In this document: positions 41,897 through 52,359 of the stretch, one piece after another
Position numbering within the stretch: position 1 is the first letter of the stretch
Layout of the letters: each line of letters opens with the position of its first letter
NCBI RefSeq assembly: GCF_017874615.1
Contig: NZ_JAGIKV010000002.1
Location: 1 to 64,000, forward strand
From: Paenibacillus xylanexedens
Lineage (GTDB): Bacteria; Bacillota; Bacilli; Paenibacillales; Paenibacillaceae
Direction of reading: 5' to 3'
Length of the DNA: 64,000 nt
Translations under genes and position numbers: made by a program
Notes under the pieces: model-generated
What the model was told of the DNA's origin: nothing
What the model saw: the letters and a program-made list of their open reading frames with translations, nothing else
The model's database searches: none

Positions 41897-43324
41897 TTAA
41901 GCGTTGTTTGGAATTTGACTTACTTTAATCAGGTTGGTAGAACCGGAACGACCCAAAGGTACACCTGCTGTGATCACAACTAGGTCTCCTTCTTTAACAA
42001 GTCCGGATTTTACGCCGCCTTCAATTGCATTTTCGAACAAAGCATCCGTGGAATCAACCAGTCTTCCTTTGACAGGAGTTACACCCCAAGCCAGAGCCAA
42101 ACGACGGGAAGTTCTGTCTTCCGTTGTCACAGCGATGATTGGAGATTCTGGACGATACTTGGAAATCATGCGTGCAGTATGTCCTGATTCAGTCGAAGTA
42201 ATGATCGCTTTTGCGTTCAAATCTTGAGCTTGAAGAGCAACCGATTGGCTGATTGCTTCTGTAACTGTTGTTTGTTGAGCAACACGTTGTTTCAGGTACA
42301 ACTCTTGGTAAGGCAGAGCAGATTCTGCTTTTTCAGCAATACGGGACATGGTCAGAACAGATTCAACAGGGTATTTACCCGCAGCTGTCTCACCGGACAA
42401 CATGATTGCGTCCGTACCGTCGAAGATCGCATTTGCCACGTCACTTGCTTCCGCACGTGTTGGACGCGGGTTACGCTGCATGGAATCCAGCATTTGTGTA
42501 GCTGTGATAACCGGTTTACCTGCAACGTTACATTTTTGGATCATGCGTTTTTGTACCAATGGTACTTCTTCCGCAGGAATCTCAACACCCAGGTCTCCAC
42601 GAGCAACCATCAGGCCGTCAGACACTTCAAGGATTTCGTCGAGGTTATCGACACCTTGTTGGTTTTCGATTTTGGAGATGATTTGGATATGTCCAGCATT
42701 GTGTTTTTCAAGCAATTCACGAATCTCAAGTACATCACTTGCTTTACGTACAAAAGAAGCCGCGATGAAATCGACACCTTGTTCGATACCAAATACGATA
42801 TCATTAGCGTCTTTTTCGGTGATACCCGGTAGAGAAATGGCAACGCCCGGAACGTTAACACCTTTTTTGCTTTTGATCGATCCGCCGTTAACGATACGGC
42901 ATTTGATCTCGGTGCCTTGCACTTCCACCACAGTCAGTCCGATCAGACCGTCGTCGATCAGAATTGTAGATCCCGGTTCAACATCATTCGGAAGATCTGT
43001 ATACGTAATGGAAAGACGTTCTTTGGTTCCCAGAATTTCTTCTGTTGTCAAAGTGATGTACTCGTCTTGAACCAATTCGATCGGTTCAACTTCGAGTTTA
43101 CCTGTCCGAATTTCCGGTCCTTTGGTGTCCAGCAGGATCGCTACTGTTTTGTTCAACTCTTCGCATGCTTGGCGAATCGCAATGATCCGTCCGCCGTGCT
43201 CATCGAAATCACCGTGGGAGAAGTTCAGACGGGCCACATTCATACCGGCCATAATCAATTTTTTGGTGTTTTCCAGAGATTCACTGGATGGACCAATGGT
43301 ACATACAATTTTCGTTTTACGCAT
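41897..43324 (-). CDS. pyk: pyruvate kinase
   Basis: A 475-aa glycolytic enzyme making ATP and pyruvate. [12 protein letters not shown] is at 4-15, [11 protein letters not shown] near 34, the barrel Lys in [14 protein letters not shown] near 216, and the signature [12 protein letters not shown] near 240. [12 protein letters not shown] is near 325. It has the short form without the extra C-terminal PEP-utilising domain of B. subtilis Pyk. CGGAGGA precedes ATG. pfkA, which usually precedes pyk, is absent here. Confidence 0.96.
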   Translation of the reverse strand: MRKTKIVCTIGPSSESLENTKKLIMAGMNVARLNFSHGDFDEHGGRIIAIRQACEELNKTVAILLDTKGPEIRTGKLEVEPIELVQDEYITLTTEEILGTKERLSITYTDLPNDVEPGSTILIDDGLIGLTVVEVQGTEIKCRIVNGGSIKSKKGVNVPGVAISLPGITEKDANDIVFGIEQGVDFIAASFVRKASDVLEIRELLEKHNAGHIQIISKIENQQGVDNLDEILEVSDGLMVARGDLGVEIPAEEVPLVQKRMIQKCNVAGKPVITATQMLDSMQRNPRPTRAEASDVANAIFDGTDAIMLSGETAAGKYPVESVLTMSRIAEKAESALPYQELYLKQRVAQQTTVTEAISQSVALQAQDLNAKAIITSTESGHTARMISKYRPESPIIAVTTEDRTSRRLALAWGVTPVKGRLVDSTDALFENAIEGGVKSGLVKEGDLVVITAGVPLGRSGSTNLIKVSQIPNNA

Positions 43325-43430
43325 TTTGGGTTTCCTCCGATTTTAAAAGGTATTACTCTTTATCTATTTTTCTTTTTCCAACTATTAAATTTACTATACT
43401 TTTGCTCATTTGTATAGGAAATTCGTCACA

Positions 43431-44462
43431 TTATTCAGCATTTCCCGACAAATTACTCGCAACATCGACTTTTACAAGCTCTTGAGGGGCTTCAATGGAT
43501 GCTTGAGGTTCAAACGTGACCGATCCAATTTTACGGAATTTCTCATAACGATCCTGTTTCAGCTGATCCCCGCTCCAACCCTTCATATCGTCGAGATGAC
43601 GGACCAAAGCTTCACTAATGAAAGCAGCAGACGCTTCATAATCCCGATGAGCACCGCCGCGTGGTTCAGGGACAATCTCTTCAATGACTTCCATCTCCAA
43701 CAGGTCTTTGGCTGTTATTTTCATTGCTTCAGCCGCCTGATCTGCCTTGGATGCATCCTTCCAGAGAATCGAAGCAGCGCCGTTCGGAGAGATTGCAGAA
43801 TAGATCGCATGTTCCAGCATCAACACACGATTACCCACAGCCATAGCGAGGGCACCGCCGCTTCCACCTTCGCCGATGACCACAACAATAACAGGAACCG
43901 ATAGCTTCGCCATTTCCATCAGGTTGCGAGCAATCGCTTCCGATTGACCTCTCTCTTCTGCAGTATTACCCGGATACGCACCTTTAGTATCAATAAACGT
44001 AATAATAGGACGGCCAAATTTGTTCGCTTGTTTCATCAGACGAAGTCCTTTTCGGAAACCTTCTGGATGAGCGCTACCGAAGAAGCGGGCGATATTATCC
44101 TTCGTGTCTTTCCCCCGCTGTTGTCCGATTACCGTTACTGTCTTTCCATTCAACTTGGCAAGTCCGCCAACAACCGCAAGATCGTCTCCGAACATGCGAT
44201 CACCGTGCAGCTCAATGAAGTCCGTAAATATCAGCTGGATCAGGTCCAGCGCCGTTGGGCGCTGCTGATGACGGGCCAGATGCATCTTCTGAGCTGCTGT
44301 TATGCCAGTGTAGATCTCTTCTTCAAGTCTATGGTAACGTTCTTCCAGGCGGGCAATCTCGTCCGTGAAGTCGATCCCTTTTTCCTGTCCAAACTGTACG
44401 AGTTCATCAATCTTTTTGCGCATCTCAACCAGAGGCGCTTCATATGGCAACTCACCCGCCAT
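43431..44462 (-). CDS. accA: acetyl-CoA carboxylase carboxyltransferase subunit alpha
   Basis: A 343-aa subunit which with AccD moves the carboxyl group from biotin to acetyl-CoA, the first step of fatty-acid synthesis. The N-terminal helix ([20 protein letters not shown]) is followed by [12 protein letters not shown] near 80 and the crotonase core ([20 protein letters not shown] near 200, and [18 protein letters not shown] near 226). It begins directly at the accD stop, so the two are co-translated. It is slightly longer than the usual 325 residues owing to a C-terminal tail. Confidence 0.96.
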   Translation of the reverse strand: MAGELPYEAPLVEMRKKIDELVQFGQEKGIDFTDEIARLEERYHRLEEEIYTGITAAQKMHLARHQQRPTALDLIQLIFTDFIELHGDRMFGDDLAVVGGLAKLNGKTVTVIGQQRGKDTKDNIARFFGSAHPEGFRKGLRLMKQANKFGRPIITFIDTKGAYPGNTAEERGQSEAIARNLMEMAKLSVPVIVVVIGEGGSGGALAMAVGNRVLMLEHAIYSAISPNGAASILWKDASKADQAAEAMKITAKDLLEMEVIEEIVPEPRGGAHRDYEASAAFISEALVRHLDDMKGWSGDQLKQDRYEKFRKIGSVTFEPQASIEAPQELVKVDVASNLSGNAE

Positions 44463-45356
44463 TTAGACCCCTCCTTTTTCACTATGCATATCCAGAAGCT
44501 TGCCAAGAGTGGCCCGAAGCTCTTTCCGGTGCACAACCATGTCCAACTGACCATGTTGCATATTAAATTCAGCCGTCTGGAAATCATCAGGTAACTTCTG
44601 ACGGATCGTCTGTTCGATAACAATTCTGCCGGCAAAACCAAATACAGCGCCAGGTTCGGCAATGTTAATATCGCCCAAGCTCGCAAAACTTGCCGAGACT
44701 CCACCTGTCGTTGGGTCCGTAATGACCGAAATGTACAGCCCGCCCTGTTCATCTAAACGGGATAAAGCTGCGCTTGTTTTGGCCATTTGCATGAGGCTAA
44801 GAATACTCTCTTGCATCCGGGCACCACCTGATGTTGAGAAAATAATCAATGGTAAGCGTTTCTCTGTGGCATGCTCAATGGCACGGGTAATTTTCTCCCC
44901 TACAACAGAACCCATGCTGCCTGTGAAGAAATCAAAGCTCATGACAGCCACAACTACAGGCAGGCCATCAATGGTTCCTTCCCCTGTAATTACCGCTTCC
45001 TTCAGGCCCGATTTCAGACGCTGTTGTTCCAATTTGTTGCTATATCCAGGAAAGCCAAGTGGATCAACCGATATCATATCAGCATCAAACTCAACAAATC
45101 CTTGATCATCAAGTACCATAGCAATGCGCTCCATAGCGTTAAGACGCATATGGTAACCGCAGGCAGGACATACTTTCAGATTTTTCTCCAATTCCTTGCT
45201 ATATTGAATCGTGCCGCATTTGCTGCACTTGTTCATAAGCCCTTCAGGTATTTCACGTTTTGGGCGTTCTAGGACTTCCTGGCCTTCGCCGGGAAGTGCA
45301 CGCTCGGAAGGTATGGTAGCGTACTTCCGTTTCTTCTGGAATATATCTTTGAACAC
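44463..45356 (-). CDS. accD: acetyl-CoA carboxylase carboxyltransferase subunit beta
   Basis: A 297-aa partner of AccA. The N-terminal zinc ribbon has CSKCGTIQY and CPACGYHMR (residues about 44-70). The crotonase fold includes [19 protein letters not shown] near 145, [20 protein letters not shown] near 180 and [16 protein letters not shown] near 218. It starts at GTG 45356 behind GGAGAGG. It shares a minus-strand run with two small upstream ORFs. Confidence 0.96.
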   Translation of the reverse strand: MFKDIFQKKRKYATIPSERALPGEGQEVLERPKREIPEGLMNKCSKCGTIQYSKELEKNLKVCPACGYHMRLNAMERIAMVLDDQGFVEFDADMISVDPLGFPGYSNKLEQQRLKSGLKEAVITGEGTIDGLPVVVAVMSFDFFTGSMGSVVGEKITRAIEHATEKRLPLIIFSTSGGARMQESILSLMQMAKTSAALSRLDEQGGLYISVITDPTTGGVSASFASLGDINIAEPGAVFGFAGRIVIEQTIRQKLPDDFQTAEFNMQHGQLDMVVHRKELRATLGKLLDMHSEKGGV

Positions 45357-45419
45357 AACTACACCTCTCCAGCCGTTGATTTGATGGCCGCAACCTGCAG
45401 AGCGCTGCTTGTGGCAGCT

Positions 45420-45674
45420 TCATCCGCGTGTTACGGTAAACCGCTTACGACCCACACGCTGCCATGGGCCTTGTCCAGCATTCACAACAAAAAAATCCGC
45501 CGGTACAGGGCAAGGATCACCGGCTTCTGTCAGCACGATTGATGTTACCTGCAAAAACCGAAAGATTGTTGCGCCGATGTTTGAATCTATCTTGGTAGGG
45601 TCTCCGGGAGCAACCAGATCGGTCCTTGTCCTAACAAAAAAAGAAGGAAGGACAGCAGCATACAATACATGCAA
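45420..45674 (-). CDS. hypothetical 84-aa protein in the acc run
   Basis: A frame from TTG 45674, with AGAGAGG nine bases upstream, ends 63 bp before accD. It begins HVLYAAVLPSFFVRTRTDLV and ends GQGPWQRVGRKRFTVTRG. The frame is coherent but matches nothing I know. The plus strand also has a long frame here, so coding is uncertain. If real it sits in one transcript with the small upstream gene, accD and accA. Confidence 0.4.
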   Translation of the reverse strand: MHVLYAAVLPSFFVRTRTDLVAPGDPTKIDSNIGATIFRFLQVTSIVLTEAGDPCPVPADFFVVNAGQGPWQRVGRKRFTVTRG

Positions 45675-45761
45675 GTCGATTCCTCTCTCCGCTTACGCGA
45701 TTAGTCCCTTATGTACCGATGGTACTTCTTCATCTGCCAAGGCACGTTGATGTCGAACAAA

Positions 45762-45950
45762 TCAGGAATGCAGAATGGAATTCAACACTTCCTGGACCTC
45801 TTCCAATTCCCCAGAAGGGACGCGAATCTCAAATTGCTGCTTGGATAAACTGATGGGACGGGTCTGTACCAGAAAACCTTCTTCCGAAAGCTTGGTCTTG
45901 ATCTTGTCCGCAACCTTTGCTGTCGGTGCAATGTAAATCACCGTCCACAT
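45762..45950 (-). CDS. conserved small protein upstream of accD
   Basis: A 62-aa protein (MWTVIYIAPTAKVADKIKTK...) with a beta-alpha pattern: WTVIYIAPT, helix KVADKIKTKLSEEGF, RPISLSKQQFEIRV and a final helix ELEEVQEVLNSIL. This resembles the small DUF2007-like signal-transducing proteins. It looks like a conserved neighbour of accD in Paenibacillus; its function is unknown. Confidence 0.7.
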   Translation of the reverse strand: MWTVIYIAPTAKVADKIKTKLSEEGFLVQTRPISLSKQQFEIRVPSGELEEVQEVLNSILHS

Positions 45951-46234
45951 GCCTTGTCCGCCCCCTAAGCTAATGTTCAGAGCCCGTATATTGGACTAAT
46001 GATAACATACCTCACTTTTTTTCTGCAAGAAAGGGTTCGGGACCTTTGGGGAGAATTTGGGATCATGAGGGACATTAGTCCCCCACGAATAACTCATATG
46101 GTTGACGAAATCTTCTTGTTCATACCTCTTCCATAAGCACCCGTAAGCTTATCAGGGCAGCGTCAGCCGCCCTTGAAGACCTTCATATGAGCCATTAGAT
46201 TGACCATAGCAGACAAGCATGGAAATACAGGGGG

Positions 46235-46726
46235 TTAAAGGTCTGAGGGGTATTTTTTGGCTTTAATATTTTTGTGTGCAATCCGGGCAGAAGCCGCAGC
46301 GGCCACCCCTGCGACCAGATCATCCAAAAAGACATGAATGGCTGTTGTGTGTTCGTTCAAATCATGAATTACACCTATTTTTTCTTTATCCAGGTAACCA
46401 AAGCTGGTTAAACCAATCATACCATACACATGAGTAATGCCGAGGGCCAGAGTCTCGTCCACTCCATACAGGGATTCATCCGCTTCCATAATAGCCTGTA
46501 ACGGTTGGGGCAAGAGTTTTTTCTCCGCAAGTTCGTCGAGAGCAATACCCGTATAGAGCGTATATTGCACCTCTCGTTTCTGCAGAACGGATTTCACGCT
46601 GGTTACACAGTCGTCCATGGTCAGTTCGGGGTGGTACCCTTTTTGCAGACGGTATACAATTGCTGCGATTGCATCAATCCGTACACCCCGCCGGGCCAGC
46701 ATGGCTTCTACGATTTCATATGACAT
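46235..46726 (-). CDS. phosphatidylglycerophosphatase A family protein
   Basis: The frame opens far upstream, but ATG 46726 (MSYEIVEAMLARRGVRIDAI) has GGGAGG, giving 163 residues. The conserved PgpA-fold features are VEAMLARRGV near 6, TGIALDELAEKKLLPQPLQA near 60, ESLYGVDETLALGITHVYG near 85, and HVFLDDLVAGVAAAASARIA near 130. Bacterial PgpA makes phosphatidylglycerol. This soluble Bacillota type lacks clear membrane spans, so its substrate may differ. Confidence 0.8.
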   Translation of the reverse strand: MSYEIVEAMLARRGVRIDAIAAIVYRLQKGYHPELTMDDCVTSVKSVLQKREVQYTLYTGIALDELAEKKLLPQPLQAIMEADESLYGVDETLALGITHVYGMIGLTSFGYLDKEKIGVIHDLNEHTTAIHVFLDDLVAGVAAAASARIAHKNIKAKKYPSDL

Positions 46727-46967
46727 ATCTCGACCTCCCGCATCAATCCCCCAAGGACCGCGAGGTCCTTCGGTGTTCTCAAGTGTATGCAGCAACCTGT
46801 TAAAATGTTCATAAAATGTGCGGATGGTTAAAACCAGTCGCACCCTAAACCTGTTTCAGGATTGTACATTCCGCTCTGGTCTGTAGCTGGCCTATAACAA
46901 GCCTGCAATTTGTTTGTTTAAACCCTGTCGTCAGGGAACCGCGCTCGCACTAAAATAATCAAAAAAA

Positions 46968-46996
46968 AACCTGTTCAGCATTGAGCCAAACAGGTT
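46968..46996 (-). terminator. terminator of dnaE
   Basis: AACCTGTT (46968-46975) pairs with AACAGGTT (46989-46996). On the minus strand the stem is followed by a run of T. Confidence 0.75.
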
Positions 46997-47034
46997 TAAT
47001 ACTATGGATAAGTGATCACTTACGGGACAGCCTC

Positions 47035-50000
47035 TTATTTAATTTTGACTGTGCCTTCACCCAGCATTTTCTCCATCTCGGAGAACAAGGTTGGCGATGG
47101 CTTAATCCGGTAGGCATCACTCAGCGCCAGCAGCTTCTGCTGCTGCTCATAGAAGAGCACTGTCGCCACAGGTCCGGGATGCTCCTGAAGCAGCTGCTTC
47201 AGACGTGCCAGAAGCTCAGGCTTCTCCGCATGTGGGGCAATCTTCACGAACACCCGCTGCTCCACGGCCCGCGGTTCGCGGCTCTGGTCTGGGCTGCCTG
47301 CCGCCTCAGCGGCACCGCCAGGCCGGGAAGCCGCCGCCGTGGCTGCGCCCGTACCCGCCGCATCGCTGCGCGTCGCTGCCGAGCCTTGGCTCCCGCTGCT
47401 GCGCACAGCGGATGCATCCCCGCCTGCGCTGCTGCGCTGCGCTTCGGCTCCTGCGCCCGCTGGCCGCCGCGGCGAAGCCGCCTGCGCCGGGCGCGAAGAG
47501 CTGCCGCTGCCGGGCTTACCGCGCCGGTCACGGCTGCGCAGCTGCTGTTCCAGTGCCGCCGGTGACAACGGCGCCACTTCCTCAGCCAGCAGCTTAAACC
47601 CTTCGTCCTGCTGCTGTACTTTGGCACGCACGACGAGCAGTTCGCCTTTCCCGACATGCTGCTGGCTACGCCGCCATACCTCGGGAAAGAGAACCACTTC
47701 ACAGCGTTCAATCTGGTCTTCCAGCTCCATGAACGCCATAGCCTTGCCCTGTTTCGTCGTAATCGACTTCACGGACACAACCATACCCGCGGCGACGGTC
47801 ATCGTGTCGTCTGCCGCCTCGGTCAGCTCCATGATCCGGTCAGCCCCACTCGATTCCAGCACATCTTCATAGTCATCCAGCGGATGCCCGGAGAGATACA
47901 AACCTAACAACTCACGCTCTAGCTCCAGTTGCTGCCCTGAGGAATAAGGAGGAATTTCCGGGTATTCGATCTCCCAGTTTGGCGTCTCAACAAAGTCAAA
48001 CAATTGAATCTGCAGATCCTCGCGCTCCTTGCGCCATTTCAACGCAGCTTCAACAGTCTCATCCAGCATCGCCAGCAATTGGGCCCGGTGCCCAGGTAAT
48101 GTGTCAAAAGCTCCGGCCTGGATCAGCGATTCAATCACACGTTTGTTGCATACACGCAGATCCACACGACGACAAAAATCGAGCAAACTGTCGAACGGTC
48201 TCTCCTGCCTTACGATCATAATGCTTTCCATTGCCTGGGTACCGACATTTTTCACAGCGGCCAGACCAAATCGTATTGCACCCGTTAATTTTTCCTCATC
48301 CGGACTATCATTAGACACTGCAACGTTCTTCTCCGCGGTGGACAGTTCCCCATGCTCCGTGCGGGAAGAAGACGCCTCTTGTCCTTCGTTATTACCATTT
48401 TCCATTGAAGAAGCCGTCACCAATCCCGGTTCCTTCCGGTTGTCGGATGCCTCAGGCATGGTTGTCGCTGCCTGCCACTCATATCCGCCACTGTCCTCTT
48501 CCGGTCCAGGACCGGGATCATCCGGCAGAGGTGCTTCACCATATTCGGCTTGTTCCGAATGCCCATCATGCTCATGAACGCGATCTTCCCTGAAGGAACT
48601 CCCGTTACCATTCGTGGCATGTTCTTCGGCAGGGCTTCCAGCGTCATTCTCTGCATCTGCTCCCGCAGTCTGCTGCGATGCATTGCTCTGATCCCCGGCT
48701 CCTGCGCTGCCGGACGGCACAAATACAGGGGTAAACAGAATACCGCTCTCATTCACATCCGGCGGAAGCACCTCCATGTCCATACGCCGACATTCCACCA
48801 CGTATTCTGCCACTTTCCGATGACTGCCCATTACAGCTGTTAACATGGATGCCATAAAATGAACCGGATAATGCGCCTTCAGATAAGCCGTCTGGAACGC
48901 AAGCACACCATATGCCGCGGCATGAGCACGCGGGAAGCCATAGTTGGCAAACTTGACGATCATATCATAGACCAAGTCTGCCTCTTCTTCGCTATACCCT
49001 TGTTTCAGGCTGCCTTGTACAAAGTGTCCACGCTCCAGATCCAGCACTTCCCGTTTCTTCTTGGAGACCGCTCTGCGAAGCAAATCTGCCTCACCCAGCG
49101 AGAAACCCGCCATCCGGGAGGCTATCTGCATGATCTGTTCCTGATACACGATGATACCGTACGTATCTTTCAGGATAGGCTCCAGATCCACATGGGGGTA
49201 ATCCACTTCAATCTGTCCATGCTTGCCCTGAATGTATTTGGATATGAACTCCATCGGACCCGGACGGTACAAGGCAAGTACAGAGATTACATCTTCAAAA
49301 CTACTTGGTTTCATCTCTTTCAGCACACGGCGTACCCCGGCAGATTCCAGTTGGAATATGCCCATCGTGTCCCCTCGGCCAAGCATCTCGTACGTTAACG
49401 GATCATCATCGGGGATAAGACGGAAATCCGGAATTTCTCCATGTTCCCCAATCCAGCGTACACACCGTTCAATGATTGAGAGGGTACGCAAACCAAGAAA
49501 GTCCATCTTAAGCAGCCCAATAGACTCCAGGTTTTCCATGGAATACTGGGTTAACGCTGTCCCTTCACTGCCCTCCTGAAGTGGCACCGCATCGGTCAGC
49601 GGGTCACGGGAGATAACCACTCCCGCTGCATGCGTCGAAGCATGGCGTGGCATACCTTCGACCTTCATCGCCATATCCAGCAGCTCACGTGTCTTAGGCT
49701 TGGTTTCATACAGCGCCTTCAGTTCAGGCGTAGCTTCCATGGCCCGCTCGATGTTAATACCAAGCTGCGCAGGAATCAGCTTTGCAGCCTTGTCCACTTC
49801 ACCATAAGGCACATTCAAGGCCCGCCCAACATCACGTACGGCTGCCCGAGCAGCCATCGTTCCAAACGTGATAATCTGGGCGACATGGGCTTTGCCATAT
49901 TTATGCGCGACATAATCAATGACCTCATCCCGCCGTTCATCGCTGAAGTCAATATCAATATCCGGCATGGAGATCCGCTCGGGATTCAGGAATCGTTCGA

Positions 50001-51174
50001 AGAGCAGGTTGTATTTCATCGGATCAACATCGGTAATATGCAAAGTGTACGCGACCAGACTACCTGCGGAGGAGCCCCGGCCTGGTCCAGTAACAATGCC
50101 TTGTTTATGCGCATAGGCGATAAAATCCCAGACAATCAGGAAATAATCCGAGAATCCCATGCTGTCGATTATACCCAGCTCATACGCCAATCGTTGTTCG
50201 AGTTCGGATCGAAGCTCTGCATCTGTCCAACGTGTGGACTGCGCATAACGCTCCTCCATTCCTTCTTCGCACAGCTGACGCAGATACACCGAAGGGCTGA
50301 GTCCATCAGGAAGCGGTCTGTATTCCGGCAAAATCGATTTGCCGAATTCCAGCTTCAATTCACAGGAATCCGCAATGCGGACGGTGTTCGCCAGAGCTTC
50401 CGGTACATGAGGAAACAAACGAGCCATCTCTTCTTCACTTTTCAGATAGAGCTGATTGGTTCCAATTCGGAGCCGATTCTCATCATCCACGGTCTTGCCT
50501 GTTCCGATACAGATCAATACATCCTGAAGCTCCGCGTCCTCTTCGGACAGGTAATGTGCATCATTGGTGGCTACAAGCGGAATCTCCAGCTCGGCAGCCA
50601 GTTTAATCAACTGCGGATTTACCCTTTTTTGCTCCGAAAGCCCATGATCCTGAAGTTCCAGATAAAAGTCGTCACCAAAAATATTTTTGTAGCGTAACGC
50701 CGCACGTCTCGCCTCTTCTTCTCGTCCATGCAGTAAATGTTGTGGTACTTCACCACCAAGACACGCACTTAGACAGATAATGCCCTCGTGATGGGCAGCC
50801 AGACTTTCCATATCTACACGGGGTTTGTAATGAAAACCTTCGAGATGTCCAATCGAGCACAATTTCATCAGATTACGGTAACCCGTCATATTTTTGGCTA
50901 ACAAAATCAAATGATGAATCGGTTGATCCTTGCGGCTTCCCCGCTCTTTGCGGGACCCTGCTGTCATGTATGCCTCGCACCCTATAATCGGCTTGATGCC
51001 TCGTTCAACGCAGGCTTTATAAAAAGGAATTGCACCATACATCACGCCATGGTCGGTCAGCGCAAGTGTCGTCATTCCGAGATCTGCAGCCTTATTCACG
51101 AGATCCGGAATACGCGCAGCGCCGTCCAGCAAACTGTATTCGCTGTGAACGTGCAAATGCACAAAAGAACTCAT
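47035..51174 (-). CDS. dnaE: DNA polymerase III subunit alpha DnaE with long insertions
   Basis: ATG 51174 (MSSFVHLHVHSEYSLLDGA) follows AAAGGAAG. 1379 residues, about 250 more than usual. The order is a PHP domain (residues 4-70), the polymerase palm with GPGRGSSAGSLVAYTL near 378 and the catalytic acids in PDIDIDFSDE near 420, then fingers, HhH and OB fold. Two low-complexity stretches break the normal plan. One, about residues 818-960 (rich in Gly, Ser, Glu, Asp), lies between VNESGILFTPV and LTGAIRFGLAAVKNVG. The other, about 1212-1303 (Ala, Gly, Ser, Arg), follows the OB fold. The second is encoded by very GC-rich DNA. Both stay in frame, so the enzyme is probably active and the inserts are likely disordered. 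Confidence 0.95.
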   Translation of the reverse strand: MSSFVHLHVHSEYSLLDGAARIPDLVNKAADLGMTTLALTDHGVMYGAIPFYKACVERGIKPIIGCEAYMTAGSRKERGSRKDQPIHHLILLAKNMTGYRNLMKLCSIGHLEGFHYKPRVDMESLAAHHEGIICLSACLGGEVPQHLLHGREEEARRAALRYKNIFGDDFYLELQDHGLSEQKRVNPQLIKLAAELEIPLVATNDAHYLSEEDAELQDVLICIGTGKTVDDENRLRIGTNQLYLKSEEEMARLFPHVPEALANTVRIADSCELKLEFGKSILPEYRPLPDGLSPSVYLRQLCEEGMEERYAQSTRWTDAELRSELEQRLAYELGIIDSMGFSDYFLIVWDFIAYAHKQGIVTGPGRGSSAGSLVAYTLHITDVDPMKYNLLFERFLNPERISMPDIDIDFSDERRDEVIDYVAHKYGKAHVAQIITFGTMAARAAVRDVGRALNVPYGEVDKAAKLIPAQLGINIERAMEATPELKALYETKPKTRELLDMAMKVEGMPRHASTHAAGVVISRDPLTDAVPLQEGSEGTALTQYSMENLESIGLLKMDFLGLRTLSIIERCVRWIGEHGEIPDFRLIPDDDPLTYEMLGRGDTMGIFQLESAGVRRVLKEMKPSSFEDVISVLALYRPGPMEFISKYIQGKHGQIEVDYPHVDLEPILKDTYGIIVYQEQIMQIASRMAGFSLGEADLLRRAVSKKKREVLDLERGHFVQGSLKQGYSEEEADLVYDMIVKFANYGFPRAHAAAYGVLAFQTAYLKAHYPVHFMASMLTAVMGSHRKVAEYVVECRRMDMEVLPPDVNESGILFTPVFVPSGSAGAGDQSNASQQTAGADAENDAGSPAEEHATNGNGSSFREDRVHEHDGHSEQAEYGEAPLPDDPGPGPEEDSGGYEWQAATTMPEASDNRKEPGLVTASSMENGNNEGQEASSSRTEHGELSTAEKNVAVSNDSPDEEKLTGAIRFGLAAVKNVGTQAMESIMIVRQERPFDSLLDFCRRVDLRVCNKRVIESLIQAGAFDTLPGHRAQLLAMLDETVEAALKWRKEREDLQIQLFDFVETPNWEIEYPEIPPYSSGQQLELERELLGLYLSGHPLDDYEDVLESSGADRIMELTEAADDTMTVAAGMVVSVKSITTKQGKAMAFMELEDQIERCEVVLFPEVWRRSQQHVGKGELLVVRAKVQQQDEGFKLLAEEVAPLSPAALEQQLRSRDRRGKPGSGSSSRPAQAASPRRPAGAGAEAQRSSAGGDASAVRSSGSQGSAATRSDAAGTGAATAAASRPGGAAEAAGSPDQSREPRAVEQRVFVKIAPHAEKPELLARLKQLLQEHPGPVATVLFYEQQQKLLALSDAYRIKPSPTLFSEMEKMLGEGTVKIK

Positions 51175-51440
51175 GTTTTTTTCTTCCTTTCGCCGCAGAT
51201 AGTCGCAGCATCGATCTTCTGATCCGTCTGCCACCCTATCTATCTCATATATATGAATTAAATAAATAAAAAATGGAATCCCCTTATTAGATTTCGTGAC
51301 AACCTCTTAAAAGGAGACTTTATTATTCTATTTTATCATAACGTTCGGGGGCACGCCCATACAATAGAAGTACAAGCCGCTCCCCCTGTGACAGACCGAA
51401 GACAGGAGGTGTGCTGCTAGGTCTGAAAGGGGTGTTGCCA

Positions 51441-51770
51441 GTGAGCACATTTTTGTCCAAAGCCATTCTTGATTTCTTTATTGCGTTTGGAATCGTGCTG
51501 GGCGGCGCGATGATCGGAGGTATTGGAGCAGTGATCTCTCTTCAGCCTCCGACACAGACGATGCTCGATATTTCTGGAAAAATAAAGATATGGGCACTCG
51601 CAGCCGCTGTTGGCGGCACAATAGATCCCATGCGTGTCATCGAGAGCAATTTTCTGGATGGTAACCTGTCTCCGGCGGTCAAACAAATCCTGTATTTGAT
51701 CTCTGCCTTTATGGGCGCGCATATGGGAACCGAGCTAGTGAAATGGGTGTGCGGCGGAGGCCGGAGCTAA
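51441..51770 (+). CDS. ytrH: sporulation protein YtrH
   Basis: A 109-aa protein. GTG 51441 (VSTFLSKAILDFFIAFGIVL) was chosen for the AAAGGGG upstream. Three spans are visible. The family features include GGAMIGGIGAVISLQPPTQT near 25 and GGTIDPMRVIESNFLDGN near 60. YtrH is made in the mother cell under sigma-E and is needed for efficient sporulation in B. subtilis. It runs with ytrI, 21 bp downstream. Confidence 0.92.
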   Translation: MSTFLSKAILDFFIAFGIVLGGAMIGGIGAVISLQPPTQTMLDISGKIKIWALAAAVGGTIDPMRVIESNFLDGNLSPAVKQILYLISAFMGAHMGTELVKWVCGGGRS

Positions 51771-51791
51771 TATGAGACAGGAACAGCGTTC

Positions 51792-52280
51792 ATGAGAATT
51801 CCGCCATTTTCCCGTTACCGCCCGCTGATGCGAATGACCGCTGTGTTTGTTCTGGGAATGATCGCTGGATGTGTCGTCTACAACGGTGTATTTCACCTGA
51901 GTTACAATGCGTTGTGGCTGAACAATCAGGAGCTGCAGCTTCAGCTGCATCAGAATGAGGAGGATATCAAAACGCTGAAAAAATACAGTAAACGCCAAAC
52001 CGTTATCAAGGAAATCAAGGTCCGTGCAGAAGAATCGGATAAGGGGCCAGACGAGGCTTCTCTGAAAGTGATGTTACAGAAACTCGGAGACGAACTCGAG
52101 GTACTTCGGGGCAGAGATGTATTCAACATCGACGAGTATAGCAAAATGACGCGTATCATGCTGAATCAGAAAGTCTACTCGGTCAGGGAAAAGGAATACA
52201 CCGTTCAGGTCAAAACGATGCTGGTTATGGAAGGCGTACTTCAAGTTTGGGTGCAGATTCGCATGCACGTTCCTGCGTAA
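51792..52280 (+). CDS. ytrI: sporulation membrane protein YtrI
   Basis: A 162-aa protein with one N-terminal span (MTAVFVLGMIAGCVVYNGVF, residues 15-34), then a coiled coil (NQELQLQLHQNEEDIKTLKK) and a small alpha/beta end (REKEYTVQVKTMLVMEGVLQ). The pairing with ytrH supports the name. It acts during sporulation, exact function unknown. Confidence 0.88.
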   Translation: MRIPPFSRYRPLMRMTAVFVLGMIAGCVVYNGVFHLSYNALWLNNQELQLQLHQNEEDIKTLKKYSKRQTVIKEIKVRAEESDKGPDEASLKVMLQKLGDELEVLRGRDVFNIDEYSKMTRIMLNQKVYSVREKEYTVQVKTMLVMEGVLQVWVQIRMHVPA

Positions 52281-52359
52281 CAGCAAAAAACTGCCCTTGT
52301 CTGCATCTCTGCATGGTACAATAAGGGCAGTAAATGCTTTCCAGAAAAGGAGCTGCGTC

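Noticed and set aside
45951..46234. FapR operator before the acc genes
   Set aside because: No TTAGTACC-type palindrome is present; only a weak promoter-like TTGCAG with TATCAT is seen.
47205..47872. Long plus-strand frames over the dnaE insertion
   Set aside because: They result from very GC-rich DNA that lacks stops; the minus-strand dnaE frame is continuous and its flanking domains are conserved.
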